Of a stretch of 64,000 bases of DNA, positions 16,752 through 25,399 are shown one piece after another (positions within the stretch are counted from its first letter, which is position 1; each line of letters begins with the position of its first letter). The position numbers were made by a program, and so were the translations under genes. The notes beneath the pieces are model-generated. The model did not search any database. It was not told the origin of the DNA and saw nothing but the letters and a program-made list of their open reading frames with translations. This DNA is from Algoriphagus sp. AK58 (GTDB lineage Bacteria; Bacteroidota; Bacteroidia; Cytophagales; Cyclobacteriaceae): assembly GCF_014324365.1 (NCBI RefSeq), contig NZ_QEIG01000008.1, forward strand, positions 620,001-684,000. Reading direction: 5' to 3'.

Positions 16752-16776
16752 ACGATCTTACTCGTATTAAGTCTTA

Positions 16777-18366
16777 TTACCAATCTAAACCAGGCTGGGT
16801 AATTCGGGCATTTTCTCTTGCCTTATGCTGATCTACAATAGTTCTCACATCCTGAAGAAGCTTTTTCGCATCGTAAACAATACCATCTTTCACGGTATAT
16901 TTTACACCGCCAACTCTTACGGGCTCATTCTGATCACTGATCCGGATAGCTCCAGTACCATACAAGACTTTAAGGTTTTGAAGTGGATTTTCCTCCAAAA
17001 TCACAAAATCCGCCAATTTCCCAACCTCCACAGTTCCGATTTCTTTCTCCATTCCCAAAGCTTCTGCGCCATACATGGTTGCAGAGCGGATAACTTCCAG
17101 GGGATGGAAACCTGCTTCTCTGAGCATTTCTAGCTCTCTGATGTAAGCAAAGCCGTAAAGCTGATAAATAAATCCCGAATCTGAACCTGCGGTCACACGG
17201 CCACCTCGGTTTTTGTATTCATTGACAAAGGTCATCCACAGACGGTAATTCTCTTTCCACTGTACCTCCTGCTCGGTAGTCCAATCAAACCAGTAGGAAC
17301 CATGAGACTGTCTGTTTGGCGCATAGAATCTCCACAGTGAAGGAAGCGTGTAGACATCATGCCATTCCTGAGTACGGGCTCTCATCAAGTCCCTATTGGC
17401 CTCATAGATGTTTAAGGTAGGATCAAGGGTAAAATCAAGTTCCAGGAGCTCATTCATGACCTTGTTCCAATGCTCGGAGTATGGAGGTGCAGCCTGCTTC
17501 CACAGGTTGCCTGCTTCTGCAAATCGGTGTTGCTCATTCTGATAATTGTAATCCAATCTAAAATCCTGGATCGTACGATCAGTAAACAATGCTTCAGGAA
17601 GTCCATACCAGTGCTCCATGGTAGTCAGGCCTGCTCTGGCAGAATGGAGCACATTCCATCGAGCCACATCCATCTGCTGATGATGCATAGCTGAACCCAG
17701 TCCAATTCGCTTATTTTCTGAAATAGCAGCCTGCATCACTTCAGGCTTGGCTCCGAAAAATTTGATACCATCTGCTCCTTTTGCCTTGTTTTCATTAACC
17801 CAAGCTTTTGCCTGTTCGGCATTAGTGATAGGTGAAGTTGCTCCCTGACCAAAAGCCGTATACGCCAAGATTCTTGGAGCAGTAATCTGATTAGCAGCGG
17901 ATTTCTTCTTGTGATCCAACACCCAGTTCAGCCCATTACCGGCGGATGGGTCCCTTACTGTAGTGATCCCGTGAGCCATCCAAAGTTTGAATACATATTC
18001 AGCAGGAGTTCCTTGACCGTTACCTCCGATATGACCATGCATATCCACAAATCCCGGCAACAGGTAATGACCTTCCAAATCCATCACTTTGGTTTTATCA
18101 TCTGCTTTTGGACGTCGGTTTTCATTGATATCCAATCCTGGGTACCCTACGATTTGAACTTGGGTAATGCGGTTCTTTTCAACCACAATATCCACTGGGC
18201 CGATCGGAGGTGCACCTGTGCCATCAATCAAGGTGACACCTCGAATAATCAGACGATCATAGGGCCCCTCTCCCTCGGCCCTATTGGGCGAAGGCATAAT
18301 TTGTGAGATAGCGGCTGCTGCAAAGGAAAATACAGCAAAACCAATTAGCGTGATTTTTTTCAACAT
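16777..18366 (-). CDS. Exported amidohydrolase family protein
   Basis: 529 residues with a signal peptide (about 1-21). Amidohydrolase landmarks are GVTLIDGTG, LPGFVDMHGHIGG (metal ligands His110 and His112), the candidate bridging Lys in DGIKFFGAK (about 200), HHQQMDV, TAGSDSGF (Asp near 412), and a C-terminal GKLADFVILEENPL strand pair. Related exported imidazolonepropionase-like or prolidase-like proteins hydrolyse cyclic amides or dipeptides; the substrate is not predictable here. It is monocistronic between two terminators. A weak TAACTTAT element lies in the leader. Confidence 0.88.
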   Translation of the reverse strand: MLKKITLIGFAVFSFAAAAISQIMPSPNRAEGEGPYDRLIIRGVTLIDGTGAPPIGPVDIVVEKNRITQVQIVGYPGLDINENRRPKADDKTKVMDLEGHYLLPGFVDMHGHIGGNGQGTPAEYVFKLWMAHGITTVRDPSAGNGLNWVLDHKKKSAANQITAPRILAYTAFGQGATSPITNAEQAKAWVNENKAKGADGIKFFGAKPEVMQAAISENKRIGLGSAMHHQQMDVARWNVLHSARAGLTTMEHWYGLPEALFTDRTIQDFRLDYNYQNEQHRFAEAGNLWKQAAPPYSEHWNKVMNELLELDFTLDPTLNIYEANRDLMRARTQEWHDVYTLPSLWRFYAPNRQSHGSYWFDWTTEQEVQWKENYRLWMTFVNEYKNRGGRVTAGSDSGFIYQLYGFAYIRELEMLREAGFHPLEVIRSATMYGAEALGMEKEIGTVEVGKLADFVILEENPLQNLKVLYGTGAIRISDQNEPVRVGGVKYTVKDGIVYDAKKLLQDVRTIVDQHKARENARITQPGLDW

Positions 18367-18443
18367 AAGGTAGGTGGTTCTTTGGTCGGATAAGTTAGGC
18401 GAAAATCGGAAATCAAAAAACCGATTTTAGAACGTCGGAAAAT

Positions 18444-18471
18444 GAAAAAGCCCTGAATCTCTTCAGGGCTT
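18444..18471 (-). terminator. fabI terminator
   Basis: AAGCCCTGAA (18448-18457) pairs with TTCAGGGCTT (18462-18471) around a 4-base loop, with leftward T-run TTTTTC. Confidence 0.9.
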
Positions 18472-18489
18472 GATAATAGTGAAGCGGTA

Positions 18490-19305
18490 TTATAAATCTT
18501 TAAACTTCTCCATGATTTCTTCCGAAATCCCGGTAAAGGAATATCCTCCATCGTGGAAAAGATTCTGCATCGTCACCATTCTGGTCAAATCCGAGAATAG
18601 GGTCACAATGTAATCTGCACACGAGTCCGCCGAGGCATTACCCAGTGGAGAAAGGGCTTCGGCAAAGTTGAAAAAGGAATCAAAGCCTCCGATTCCAGTT
18701 CCAGCCGTAGTCTTGGTAGGTGACTGTGAAATCGTGTTTACTCTTACCTTTTTGGCCTTACCGAAACGGTATCCATATCCTCTGGCGATGCTTTCCAAAA
18801 GTGCCTTGGCATCAGCCATATCGGTGTAGAAAGGATAGACACGCTGGGCTGCGATGTAAGAAAGTCCAATGATAGAACCCCATTCTTTCATCACGTCCAT
18901 CTTTTCTGCTACTTGCATCATTTTGTGGAATGAAATTGCAGAGACATCGTAGGACTTCATCGCCCATTCATAATTAAGGTCTCCATAGGATCTCCCTTTT
19001 CTGATGTTTGGAGACATTCCGATGGAATGCAAGAGAAAGTCAAAATCTGAACCCAAAAACTCCTTAGCCTCTGCATAGAGCTTTTCGATATCTTCTACCA
19101 CAGTCGCGTCTGCAGGAACCACGATGGTGTTACATTCTTCAGCAAGTTCTTTAATGGCTCCCATTCTCATGGCGATGGGTGCATTGGTCAGTACAAATCG
19201 TCCTCCCTGCTCCTTCACTTTCAGTGCAGTCTTCCAAGCTATGGAGTTTTCATCAAGAGCGCCTGTGATGATTCCAACTTTTCCTTTCAGCAAATTTTCT
19301 GGCAT
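18490..19305 (-). CDS. fabI: Enoyl-[ACP] reductase (NADH)
   Basis: 271-residue short-chain dehydrogenase that reduces enoyl-ACP in the last step of type II fatty-acid elongation. Landmarks: cofactor motif GALDENSIAW (15-24), LLHSIGMSP (91-99), and catalytic Tyr150 and Tyr160 with Lys167, at the spacing of E. coli Tyr146/Tyr156/Lys163. The family Phe after HSIG is replaced by Met97. It is a single gene with its own terminator. A possible promoter (TTG at 19377-19379, 21 bases, TAAATTTTG at 19347-19355, one base longer than consensus) overlaps the recN 3' end. Confidence 0.96.
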   Translation of the reverse strand: MPENLLKGKVGIITGALDENSIAWKTALKVKEQGGRFVLTNAPIAMRMGAIKELAEECNTIVVPADATVVEDIEKLYAEAKEFLGSDFDFLLHSIGMSPNIRKGRSYGDLNYEWAMKSYDVSAISFHKMMQVAEKMDVMKEWGSIIGLSYIAAQRVYPFYTDMADAKALLESIARGYGYRFGKAKKVRVNTISQSPTKTTAGTGIGGFDSFFNFAEALSPLGNASADSCADYIVTLFSDLTRMVTMQNLFHDGGYSFTGISEEIMEKFKDL

Positions 19306-19367
19306 ATAGCTATTTGATTGATTTCAAAAATTCGGGTAAAAATAGACAAAATTTAGGAGTTCAGCCC

Positions 19368-21020
19368 TTAATTCTGCAACAGCTCTCTAGCACTTGCCAA
19401 AGCTGAGGCAGAGGGGTTAGCTCCAGCGATCATTTTGGCCAATTCCTGTACTCTTTCCTCCTGATTGAGGAGTTTGATTTTGGAGATGGTTTTATCTGCG
19501 GAGTTGTCCTTATAAACGAAATAGTGAGCTTCTCCCTTTGCCGCTACCTGAGGCAGGTGAGTGATGCAGATGACCTGGTGATTTTTGGAAATATCTTTCA
19601 TCATTCGAACCATCTGTAATGCCACTTCGCCGGAAATCCCTGTGTCGATCTCGTCAAAAATCAAAGTCGGAAGGGCTATTTTATCCGCCATCAGGTATTT
19701 GATTGCAAAGAGCAATCGGGAAAACTCCCCTCCGGAAGCCACCTTCTTTAAGGCTTGAGGGATTCCTCCTTTATTGGCAGAAAAAAGTATTTCGATCTCA
19801 TCCAAGCCGGAGGTAGAAGGTGGAGTGGATTGAAGGTCCATTTTGATCTTGGCATTTTCCATCCCCAATCCGGCAAGCAACTCCTGTAAAGCCTTTTCAA
19901 AAGAAGAGAAACAGGATTTTCTTTTATCGCTTAGAATTTCCCCACACTCCATCATGAAACGCTCGGAGTCTTTGAAAACTTTTTCAGCATCGGCTAGACT
20001 TTCATCCAGGTTTTGATATTGGAAGACTTTGTCGGCCAATTGGTTTTCGATCTCCATCAATTCCTCTACGGTTTGCACTCCGTGCTTCTTTTGCAACTGG
20101 TAAATTTTGCTGAGTCGATCGCGAATTTCTTCCAGTTTCCCAAAATCCACCTCTACTTTGCTCTCCTCATCAGAAAGGCTTTCAACGATATCCTTCAGCT
20201 CAATAAAAACAGTTTGAAATCGCTCCCTGTAACTACCGAATTTGTGTGCAAGGCGGTCCAAAGCATGCAGGCCCTGCTGGATTTGACTCAGTCCGTGAAT
20301 CACTCCAAATTGCTCATCCTGAAAAACGGCCAGCAATTCATTGATCTTTAGCTTAATTTCTTCCGCATTTTCGAGAATTTCCTGGGTGGATTCCAATTCC
20401 TCTTGCTCTCCGGTCACTAAGGATAGCGCACTTAACTCATCTAGCTGAAACTGATTGAAGTCAGCTTCTTTTTGAAGCTCCAGAGCCTTGTACTTTAATT
20501 CCTCAAAATTCTTTTTGGCTTTTCTAAAAGCTTTGAAAGCTTGCTGGTAAGACGACAACTCATTTTGGGTGTGTGCAAAAGCATCCACCAAACTCAACTG
20601 ATAAGCTCCCTCACCCAACAATAAGGTGTCGTGCTGGGAATGCACATCCATAAGCTTAGAGCCAAGCACTTTAAGGGTATCCAAAAGGACAGGTGTATCA
20701 TTGATGAAAGAGCGCGATTTGCCTCCCGGACTGATTTCCCTGCGAATAATGCAGGTCTCCTCATAATCCAACTCCAATTCCTCGAAATAAGACTTAAGAC
20801 CATATTCCCGGATTTCAAACACCCCTTCCACAACACATTTCTTGTCTTCGTGAAGCAAAACTTTAGTATCTGCCCGATTGCCTAACAAAAGTCCTACCGC
20901 TCCGAGCATAATAGACTTTCCTGCCCCTGTTTCACCGGTAATCATGCTGAGCTTTGAGCTCGGCTGCATCAATAGCTGATCAATCAGGGCATAGTTGGAA
21001 ATACTTAGAGACTTAAGCAT
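19368..21020 (-). CDS. recN: DNA repair protein RecN
   Basis: 550-residue SMC-like ATPase of double-strand-break repair. Walker A GETGAGKS at about 30-37, coiled-coil arms (about 150-370), ABC signature ASGGEFSR, Walker B LIFDEIDTGISGE, and the D-loop/switch His in CITHLPQVA. The length is normal. It follows the porD gene after a 40-base gap that contains a perfect TAGCTTTG element, so it may have its own promoter besides read-through from the bamD operon. Confidence 0.97.
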   Translation of the reverse strand: MLKSLSISNYALIDQLLMQPSSKLSMITGETGAGKSIMLGAVGLLLGNRADTKVLLHEDKKCVVEGVFEIREYGLKSYFEELELDYEETCIIRREISPGGKSRSFINDTPVLLDTLKVLGSKLMDVHSQHDTLLLGEGAYQLSLVDAFAHTQNELSSYQQAFKAFRKAKKNFEELKYKALELQKEADFNQFQLDELSALSLVTGEQEELESTQEILENAEEIKLKINELLAVFQDEQFGVIHGLSQIQQGLHALDRLAHKFGSYRERFQTVFIELKDIVESLSDEESKVEVDFGKLEEIRDRLSKIYQLQKKHGVQTVEELMEIENQLADKVFQYQNLDESLADAEKVFKDSERFMMECGEILSDKRKSCFSSFEKALQELLAGLGMENAKIKMDLQSTPPSTSGLDEIEILFSANKGGIPQALKKVASGGEFSRLLFAIKYLMADKIALPTLIFDEIDTGISGEVALQMVRMMKDISKNHQVICITHLPQVAAKGEAHYFVYKDNSADKTISKIKLLNQEERVQELAKMIAGANPSASALASARELLQN

Positions 21021-21040
21021 GGATTAGTTTGGCTTTAGGA

Positions 21041-21048
21041 CAAAGCTA
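21041..21048 (-). promoter_or_regulatory. recN -7 promoter element
   Basis: Leftward TAGCTTTG matches TAnnTTTG, about 20 bases before the recN ATG. No good TTTG is found 19-21 bases upstream. Confidence 0.45.
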
Positions 21049-21060
21049 AAAAAACTGGGC

Positions 21061-21963
21061 TTAGCTTCGGAGAAGCTCGTTGTACTTTCTGGCATTATTT
21101 GGATCCACCTCGAGCAGAAGCTTGACTGCCTCCTCTCGGATCTCAAATGACGCGCTTTTCAGAATTTGCGCGATCTCATCACTTTTGGCATCTACAAAAC
21201 TGATAGTGAAAATCCCATTAGGCTGTAATTTGTTGGCCTCATTGACTAGGCGGATGGCTTCTAAAATATTCTTGTAAGCCACTTCAGGATCTATCTGGAT
21301 CATATCCATCCCCTGCCTGTGATATAGGTAATACGCATCACGAATCTGAGAATAGACAGTAGACACATATATATCATTGATCAACCAATATCGGCTTCTC
21401 CGGTCACTGGGGTTTTGTACCCAGCCGGGACGGCCTGACTGCTGCGCATTATTGACTATATCATTGGCTACTTCGAAATACGGATTCCCCCCTCTACTTG
21501 AGAAGGTATCATAATCGATCCCCAATGCGATATGTGCGTAAAAGGCAAGCAAAGAACTGATGTTGTTCAAAAAAGTGAACCGGTTAAATTCCAGTGGTTG
21601 AGATTCGATATACTCAAAAGTCCAGTTTCGATCCGCAAAATTTAAAATCAAAGACTCATAATTTGTCCCATAAACCGGACGAACGACCTGCACCTGAACA
21701 GTAGCACTGTAGACTCCCACTTGAGGAACTTCATTGATGGTAATGAGCAGATTACCCTTGATTCGCTCTTCTGGTCTGAATTCGTCATTTGTCCAAGACC
21801 TCCCATTAAGAAATTGCTCAAAACTGGTCTTCATTTGGTTGAAGACATCGGTATTTTGAAACCGGGATCGGTCGCTGTTGATGATGACTGTAAAATTGAG
21901 TTCCTGAGCGAATAGCGCCGAACAGCTTAATAAAAATAGAAATGACAGGATGCCTCTCTTCAT
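21061..21963 (-). CDS. porD: DUF4835 / PorD-like protein (type IX secretion)
   Basis: 300 residues; signal peptide ending at about LFAQ (residue 20). Family hallmarks are the ELNFTVIINSDRSRFQNTDVFNQMKTSFEQFLN start and the IALGIDYDTFSSRGGNPYFEVANDIVNNAQQ segment. DUF4835 proteins are annotated as PorD, needed for the T9SS in Porphyromonas. Position immediately after coaBC in the bamD-rpoZ-coaBC block is the usual Bacteroidota arrangement. A T9SS cargo protein is encoded a few genes away. The precise function of PorD is unknown. Confidence 0.88.
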   Translation of the reverse strand: MKRGILSFLFLLSCSALFAQELNFTVIINSDRSRFQNTDVFNQMKTSFEQFLNGRSWTNDEFRPEERIKGNLLITINEVPQVGVYSATVQVQVVRPVYGTNYESLILNFADRNWTFEYIESQPLEFNRFTFLNNISSLLAFYAHIALGIDYDTFSSRGGNPYFEVANDIVNNAQQSGRPGWVQNPSDRRSRYWLINDIYVSTVYSQIRDAYYLYHRQGMDMIQIDPEVAYKNILEAIRLVNEANKLQPNGIFTISFVDAKSDEIAQILKSASFEIREEAVKLLLEVDPNNARKYNELLRS

Positions 21964-21990
21964 GCCATTAAACTAACAAAAATCTTCGGG

Positions 21991-23199
21991 TCAAATCCAA
22001 ACGGGTACATTTTTGACTTCTCGTAGGATCAATTCAGCTATTCTAGATTTTGGTAAGAGGTCTGATTGAACCTCTTTCCCATTTCGATGAAAAATCTTCA
22101 CTTTATTGGTATCATGGCGAAATCCAGCACCTTCTTCTTTTGCAGAGTTAAGTACAACGAGGTCAAAGTTTTTCTTTTCCAACTTGCCCCGCGCGTTGGC
22201 TTCGCCGTTTTCGGTTTCCAAGGCAAATCCGACATGAATTTGATTGGGGGATTTGACTTTCCCCAGTTCCAAGGCGATATCCACGTTTTTTTTGAGATGA
22301 AGGGTGAGTTCTGATTCCTGTTTCTTGATCTTTTCCTTCGCCACTTCAGCTGGAGCATAATCGGCAACTGCTGCTGCAAAAACACAGATATCCATTTGGC
22401 CATGAATGGATTTTGCTGCCTGGTACATTTCACTGGCAGAATGAACGGGATACAGGTGAAAATTCTCTGATTTCAAATCCAGACTTACCGGTCCAGAAAC
22501 CACAAACACCTCAGCTCCTTGGATCTGAAACGCCTTTGCGATAGCCATACCCATTTTACCGCTCGAATGGTTGCTGATGAAGCGAACAGGATCCAAGGCT
22601 TCTTGTGTAGGCCCTAGGGTGACCATTACTTTTTTGCCTTTGAAGTCCAGCTTTGGACTAAAAAAATGATAGACATGCTCAAGGATATGCTCAGGTTCCA
22701 TCATTCTCCCCTGTCCGGACAGTCCACTGGCAAGCTCCCCAGATTCAGCATCCAAAATGATATTTCCAAATGATGCCACTTTATCCAGGTTTGATGTCAC
22801 TGATGGATGCTGATACATGTCCAAGTCCATGGCCGGGGCGAGCATTACTGGGCATCTAGAAGAAAGATAAGTAGCGGTCAGGAGATTGTCACAAATCCCA
22901 TTGGCAAACTTAGAAAGCGTATTGGCGCTGAGGGGAGCTAGAATGAAAAGATCTGCCCATAGCCCCAACTCCACATGATTATGCCACTCACCTGAATTTT
23001 TATTTGAAAAATCAGACATAACCGGCCGCTTGGAAAGGGTAGCCAAAGTCAGAGGGGTTATAAAATCAAGAGCAGAGGCGCTCATGATAACTTGCACCTC
23101 TGCTCCGGATTTGATCAGCAATCGGGTCAAAAGAGCCGACTTGTAGGCAGCAATACTGCCAGTGACTCCAAGTATGATCCGTTTGCCCGAAAGGTTCAT
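21991..23199 (-). CDS. coaBC: CoaBC: phosphopantothenoylcysteine decarboxylase/synthetase
   Basis: 402-residue bifunctional flavoprotein of coenzyme A synthesis. The N-terminal CoaC part (1-180) has GVTGSIAAYKS, the catalytic His in GEWHNHVELGLWADL, and PAMDLDMY. The C-terminal CoaB part (about 185-402) has TLGPTQEALDPVRFISNHSSGKMG, AAAVADYAP and the Lys-Lys of LKKNVDIA. It starts 6 bases after rpoZ, so the two are tightly coupled. Confidence 0.97.
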   Translation of the reverse strand: MNLSGKRIILGVTGSIAAYKSALLTRLLIKSGAEVQVIMSASALDFITPLTLATLSKRPVMSDFSNKNSGEWHNHVELGLWADLFILAPLSANTLSKFANGICDNLLTATYLSSRCPVMLAPAMDLDMYQHPSVTSNLDKVASFGNIILDAESGELASGLSGQGRMMEPEHILEHVYHFFSPKLDFKGKKVMVTLGPTQEALDPVRFISNHSSGKMGMAIAKAFQIQGAEVFVVSGPVSLDLKSENFHLYPVHSASEMYQAAKSIHGQMDICVFAAAVADYAPAEVAKEKIKKQESELTLHLKKNVDIALELGKVKSPNQIHVGFALETENGEANARGKLEKKNFDLVVLNSAKEEGAGFRHDTNKVKIFHRNGKEVQSDLLPKSRIAELILREVKNVPVWI

Positions 23200-23205
23200 G
23201 GAAAA

Positions 23206-23520
23206 TTACTCGGTTACTTCCTGATCTGGAAATCTGTGGTAAACTTTCCCTTCAGTAAATTCTTCCATTGCCAAGGTAGATGGCTTCGGCATTCTTTCAT
23301 AAAACTTGGAGATCTCAATTTGCTCTTTGTTTTCAAACACCTCTTCCAGATTGTCTACTGTAGAAGCAAATTCAGAAAGCTTATTATTCAACTCTTCCTT
23401 CAGATTGGTGGAAATCTGCTTTGCACGTTGTCCCACAATATGAATAGACTCGTAGATGTTGCCGGTTTGCTCAGCTATTTTATCCAGGTCTCTTGTAATG
23501 ATGGATGGATTGACCGCCAT
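23206..23520 (-). CDS. rpoZ: RNA polymerase omega subunit
   Basis: 104 residues, Rpb6/omega family in its Bacteroidota form: GNIYESIHIVGQRAKQISTNLKEELNNKLSEF is the beta'-binding helix region, and the C-terminal half is an acidic extension. It lies between bamD (26-base gap) and coaBC (6-base gap). The assignment rests on this motif and the conserved order. Confidence 0.92.
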   Translation of the reverse strand: MAVNPSIITRDLDKIAEQTGNIYESIHIVGQRAKQISTNLKEELNNKLSEFASTVDNLEEVFENKEQIEISKFYERMPKPSTLAMEEFTEGKVYHRFPDQEVTE

Positions 23521-23546
23521 ATTTTTAGATTTAAATTGATTCTGTT

Positions 23547-24437
23547 TTAGTTTTCTTTTTGAGTAGTCACTTCCGCTGATTGGGCAGCTAGTCGGTCTGC
23601 ATACTCCTTTTTGAGTTTGGCATGAGTCTCAATTTCTTCTTTGGTTTGATTCTCATACTTTTTTACCTCTGTAGTGAATCCACTGTTGGGATACTTTCTG
23701 TAGAAGTTATTTGCAAATTTAATGGCATCATTCAGACGCTCTTCCTTCTTGTCAAAACTGCTGTTCTTGGCGTAAGAATAGGCTACTTCCACAAGCTTGT
23801 AAGCTAACTCCTCATTATGCTTACTCTCTGGGTAATCCTTTGCAAAATTTTGAAAATTGATGATACAAGCTCTGTAAAAGTCCCCAGGGAACAGGCCATC
23901 TTTAAGTCTGTAATACATTTCAGCTTCGCTGTAAGCCTTTTGCTCGAACCTATCTTCTAGATCTTTGAGCATTTCCATCGCTCTCTCGTAGCTAGCCGAT
24001 GCTGGAAATCTGGTCACAAATTGCTGAATAGCAGAAACGGCTTCTCTACTACTTTGCTGATCTAAATTATAATCCGGGGCATCAAGGTAAAGCGAGTAAG
24101 CGTGCATGAAAAGAGCCTCCTCCGCCAATGGACTTCGGTTGTAGGTTCTGTAGAAATTATTGAAATATCCGGCTGCCTCAATGTACCTTTTGGTCTTGAA
24201 ATGGCAGTTTGCATAATTATATTCAGCCATTTCTGCCTTTTCAGAGCCTTTGATTACGGGAAGTACCTTGTCGTAAAGAATAATGGCTTTGTTGTATTCG
24301 CCTTCTTGGTAATACTTGTTAGCGCCGTTGTAGAGCTCCTCCCAGTTGGTGCTTTTTTCCAACTTGGAAAACGGCCCGCAGGAGCTAATCAGAGCAATAA
24401 GAAGGAATAATGTAATAGAAAGAAAGCGCATATTCAT
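23547..24437 (-). CDS. bamD: BamD outer-membrane assembly lipoprotein
   Basis: About 296 residues; a TTG-initiated reading begins 6 bases earlier. Lipobox LISSC near residue 20, then tetratricopeptide-like repeats (about 30-260; YYQEGEYNKAIILYDKVLP, YANCHFKTKRYIEAAGYFNNFY) that form the BamA-binding scaffold. First gene of the bamD-rpoZ-coaBC-porD operon. The promoter at 24449-24479 predicts transcription starting within a few bases of the start codon, so the ATG at 24437 or 24431 is preferred over the TTG. Confidence 0.93.
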   Translation of the reverse strand: MNMRFLSITLFLLIALISSCGPFSKLEKSTNWEELYNGANKYYQEGEYNKAIILYDKVLPVIKGSEKAEMAEYNYANCHFKTKRYIEAAGYFNNFYRTYNRSPLAEEALFMHAYSLYLDAPDYNLDQQSSREAVSAIQQFVTRFPASASYERAMEMLKDLEDRFEQKAYSEAEMYYRLKDGLFPGDFYRACIINFQNFAKDYPESKHNEELAYKLVEVAYSYAKNSSFDKKEERLNDAIKFANNFYRKYPNSGFTTEVKKYENQTKEEIETHAKLKKEYADRLAAQSAEVTTQKEN

Positions 24438-24448
24438 TTTCAAGACCG

Positions 24449-24479
24449 CAAATATACGGGATAATAATTCGTATTCAAA
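24449..24479 (-). promoter_or_regulatory. bamD operon promoter
   Basis: Leftward TTTG (24476-24479), exactly 19 bases, TATATTTG (24449-24456): a full match to the Bacteroidota primary-sigma consensus. Confidence 0.8.
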
Positions 24480-24503
24480 TGGATTGAGGAGGCAGGGAGA
24501 GCA

Positions 24504-25214
24504 CTACTTTTTGACCTGTAGTTTCTTGGTTACCACATTTTTATTATCTACAATGAGTGTGTAGAAATAAACCCCAGGCTGGAATTCAGAAACATTAATG
24601 ACCAAAGAGCTTCTGTCCGGATCCAATTCATATTCAGCAATCGGATTTCCAATGAAACTGTTTATGGTGATTTTAGCTTTTGCTTTTGGGTTGACGAGTT
24701 CGTAATCCAATTGCGCAATCCTGTTGCTGGGATTAGGATAAATTTCGCTCAGCTTGACATCTTTATAGGAAAAGTCAGCTTTTACTACATTTTCGACTTC
24801 GTACCTAGCTTCAACGATAAAATTCTCCCTTATATTTTCCGCATTGACGAAAAATAAATCAAAACTACCTCGAGTCTCAGCTATACCGAGTTCAAATTCC
24901 AAATAAAAGTCGGTGTATATCTCTCCAGGGGACAGCTTGATCGAAATCTTAGCAAGTTCTTTTTTGGGATCGAAGCATTGATCACCAAAACAGATCCTCA
25001 TTTTTTGCGAAGAACCTATATTTCCACGGATATTTTTTAAAATATAAGTCTTCTGCTGATTGGACTCGTTTTGAAGAATGATTGTCTTCCGCTGTGAGGC
25101 ACCTATAGGACCAGAAAAATCCACCACTTCACTTAACACACGTACCTGCTGCGCCCCTGCAAAAACAGGAAAAATCAGCAAAAGGAACGTCCATTTTAGA
25201 AGCAATGATTTCAT
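24504..25214 (-). CDS. T9SS type A sorting-domain protein
   Basis: 236 residues. Signal peptide (about 1-21, ending AGAQ). An Ig-like domain (about 25-145) contains a CFGDQCFDP segment with a possible Cys pair. The C-terminal type A sorting domain (about 155-236) shows SEIYPNPSNRIAQLDYEL, INSFIGNPIAEYEL and FQPGVYFYTLIVDNKNVVTKKLQV. It should be exported through the type IX system and cleaved at the surface. Beyond export the role is unknown; it is small for a T9SS cargo, so it may be a structural or adhesive protein. Confidence 0.9.
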   Translation of the reverse strand: MKSLLLKWTFLLLIFPVFAGAQQVRVLSEVVDFSGPIGASQRKTIILQNESNQQKTYILKNIRGNIGSSQKMRICFGDQCFDPKKELAKISIKLSPGEIYTDFYLEFELGIAETRGSFDLFFVNAENIRENFIVEARYEVENVVKADFSYKDVKLSEIYPNPSNRIAQLDYELVNPKAKAKITINSFIGNPIAEYELDPDRSSLVINVSEFQPGVYFYTLIVDNKNVVTKKLQVKK

Positions 25215-25271
25215 GTAAAAGTTTGATCAATAAGCCTAAGATGTTGGTTTTCTAGACAATTAATATACGGA

Positions 25272-25279
25272 CAAATTTA
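25272..25279 (-). promoter_or_regulatory. -7 element before the T9SS cargo gene
   Basis: Leftward TAAATTTG, a perfect TAnnTTTG match, about 58 bases upstream of the ATG. TTTAG, a near-TTTG, sits at roughly the right distance upstream. Confidence 0.45.
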
Positions 25280-25399
25280 CCCAATTGGATATGCTTAACT
25301 AAAAAAAATGGGTTAATTGTTGTTAAGCTTTATAAAATTTTTGTTGAAAAATTTCGTTTGCTTCAATTCTGAATCAAAAGGATGGTAATAATCTACAAA

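Noticed and set aside
23092..23550. 152-residue rightward ORF
   Set aside because: Antisense to coaBC and rpoZ, both well identified.
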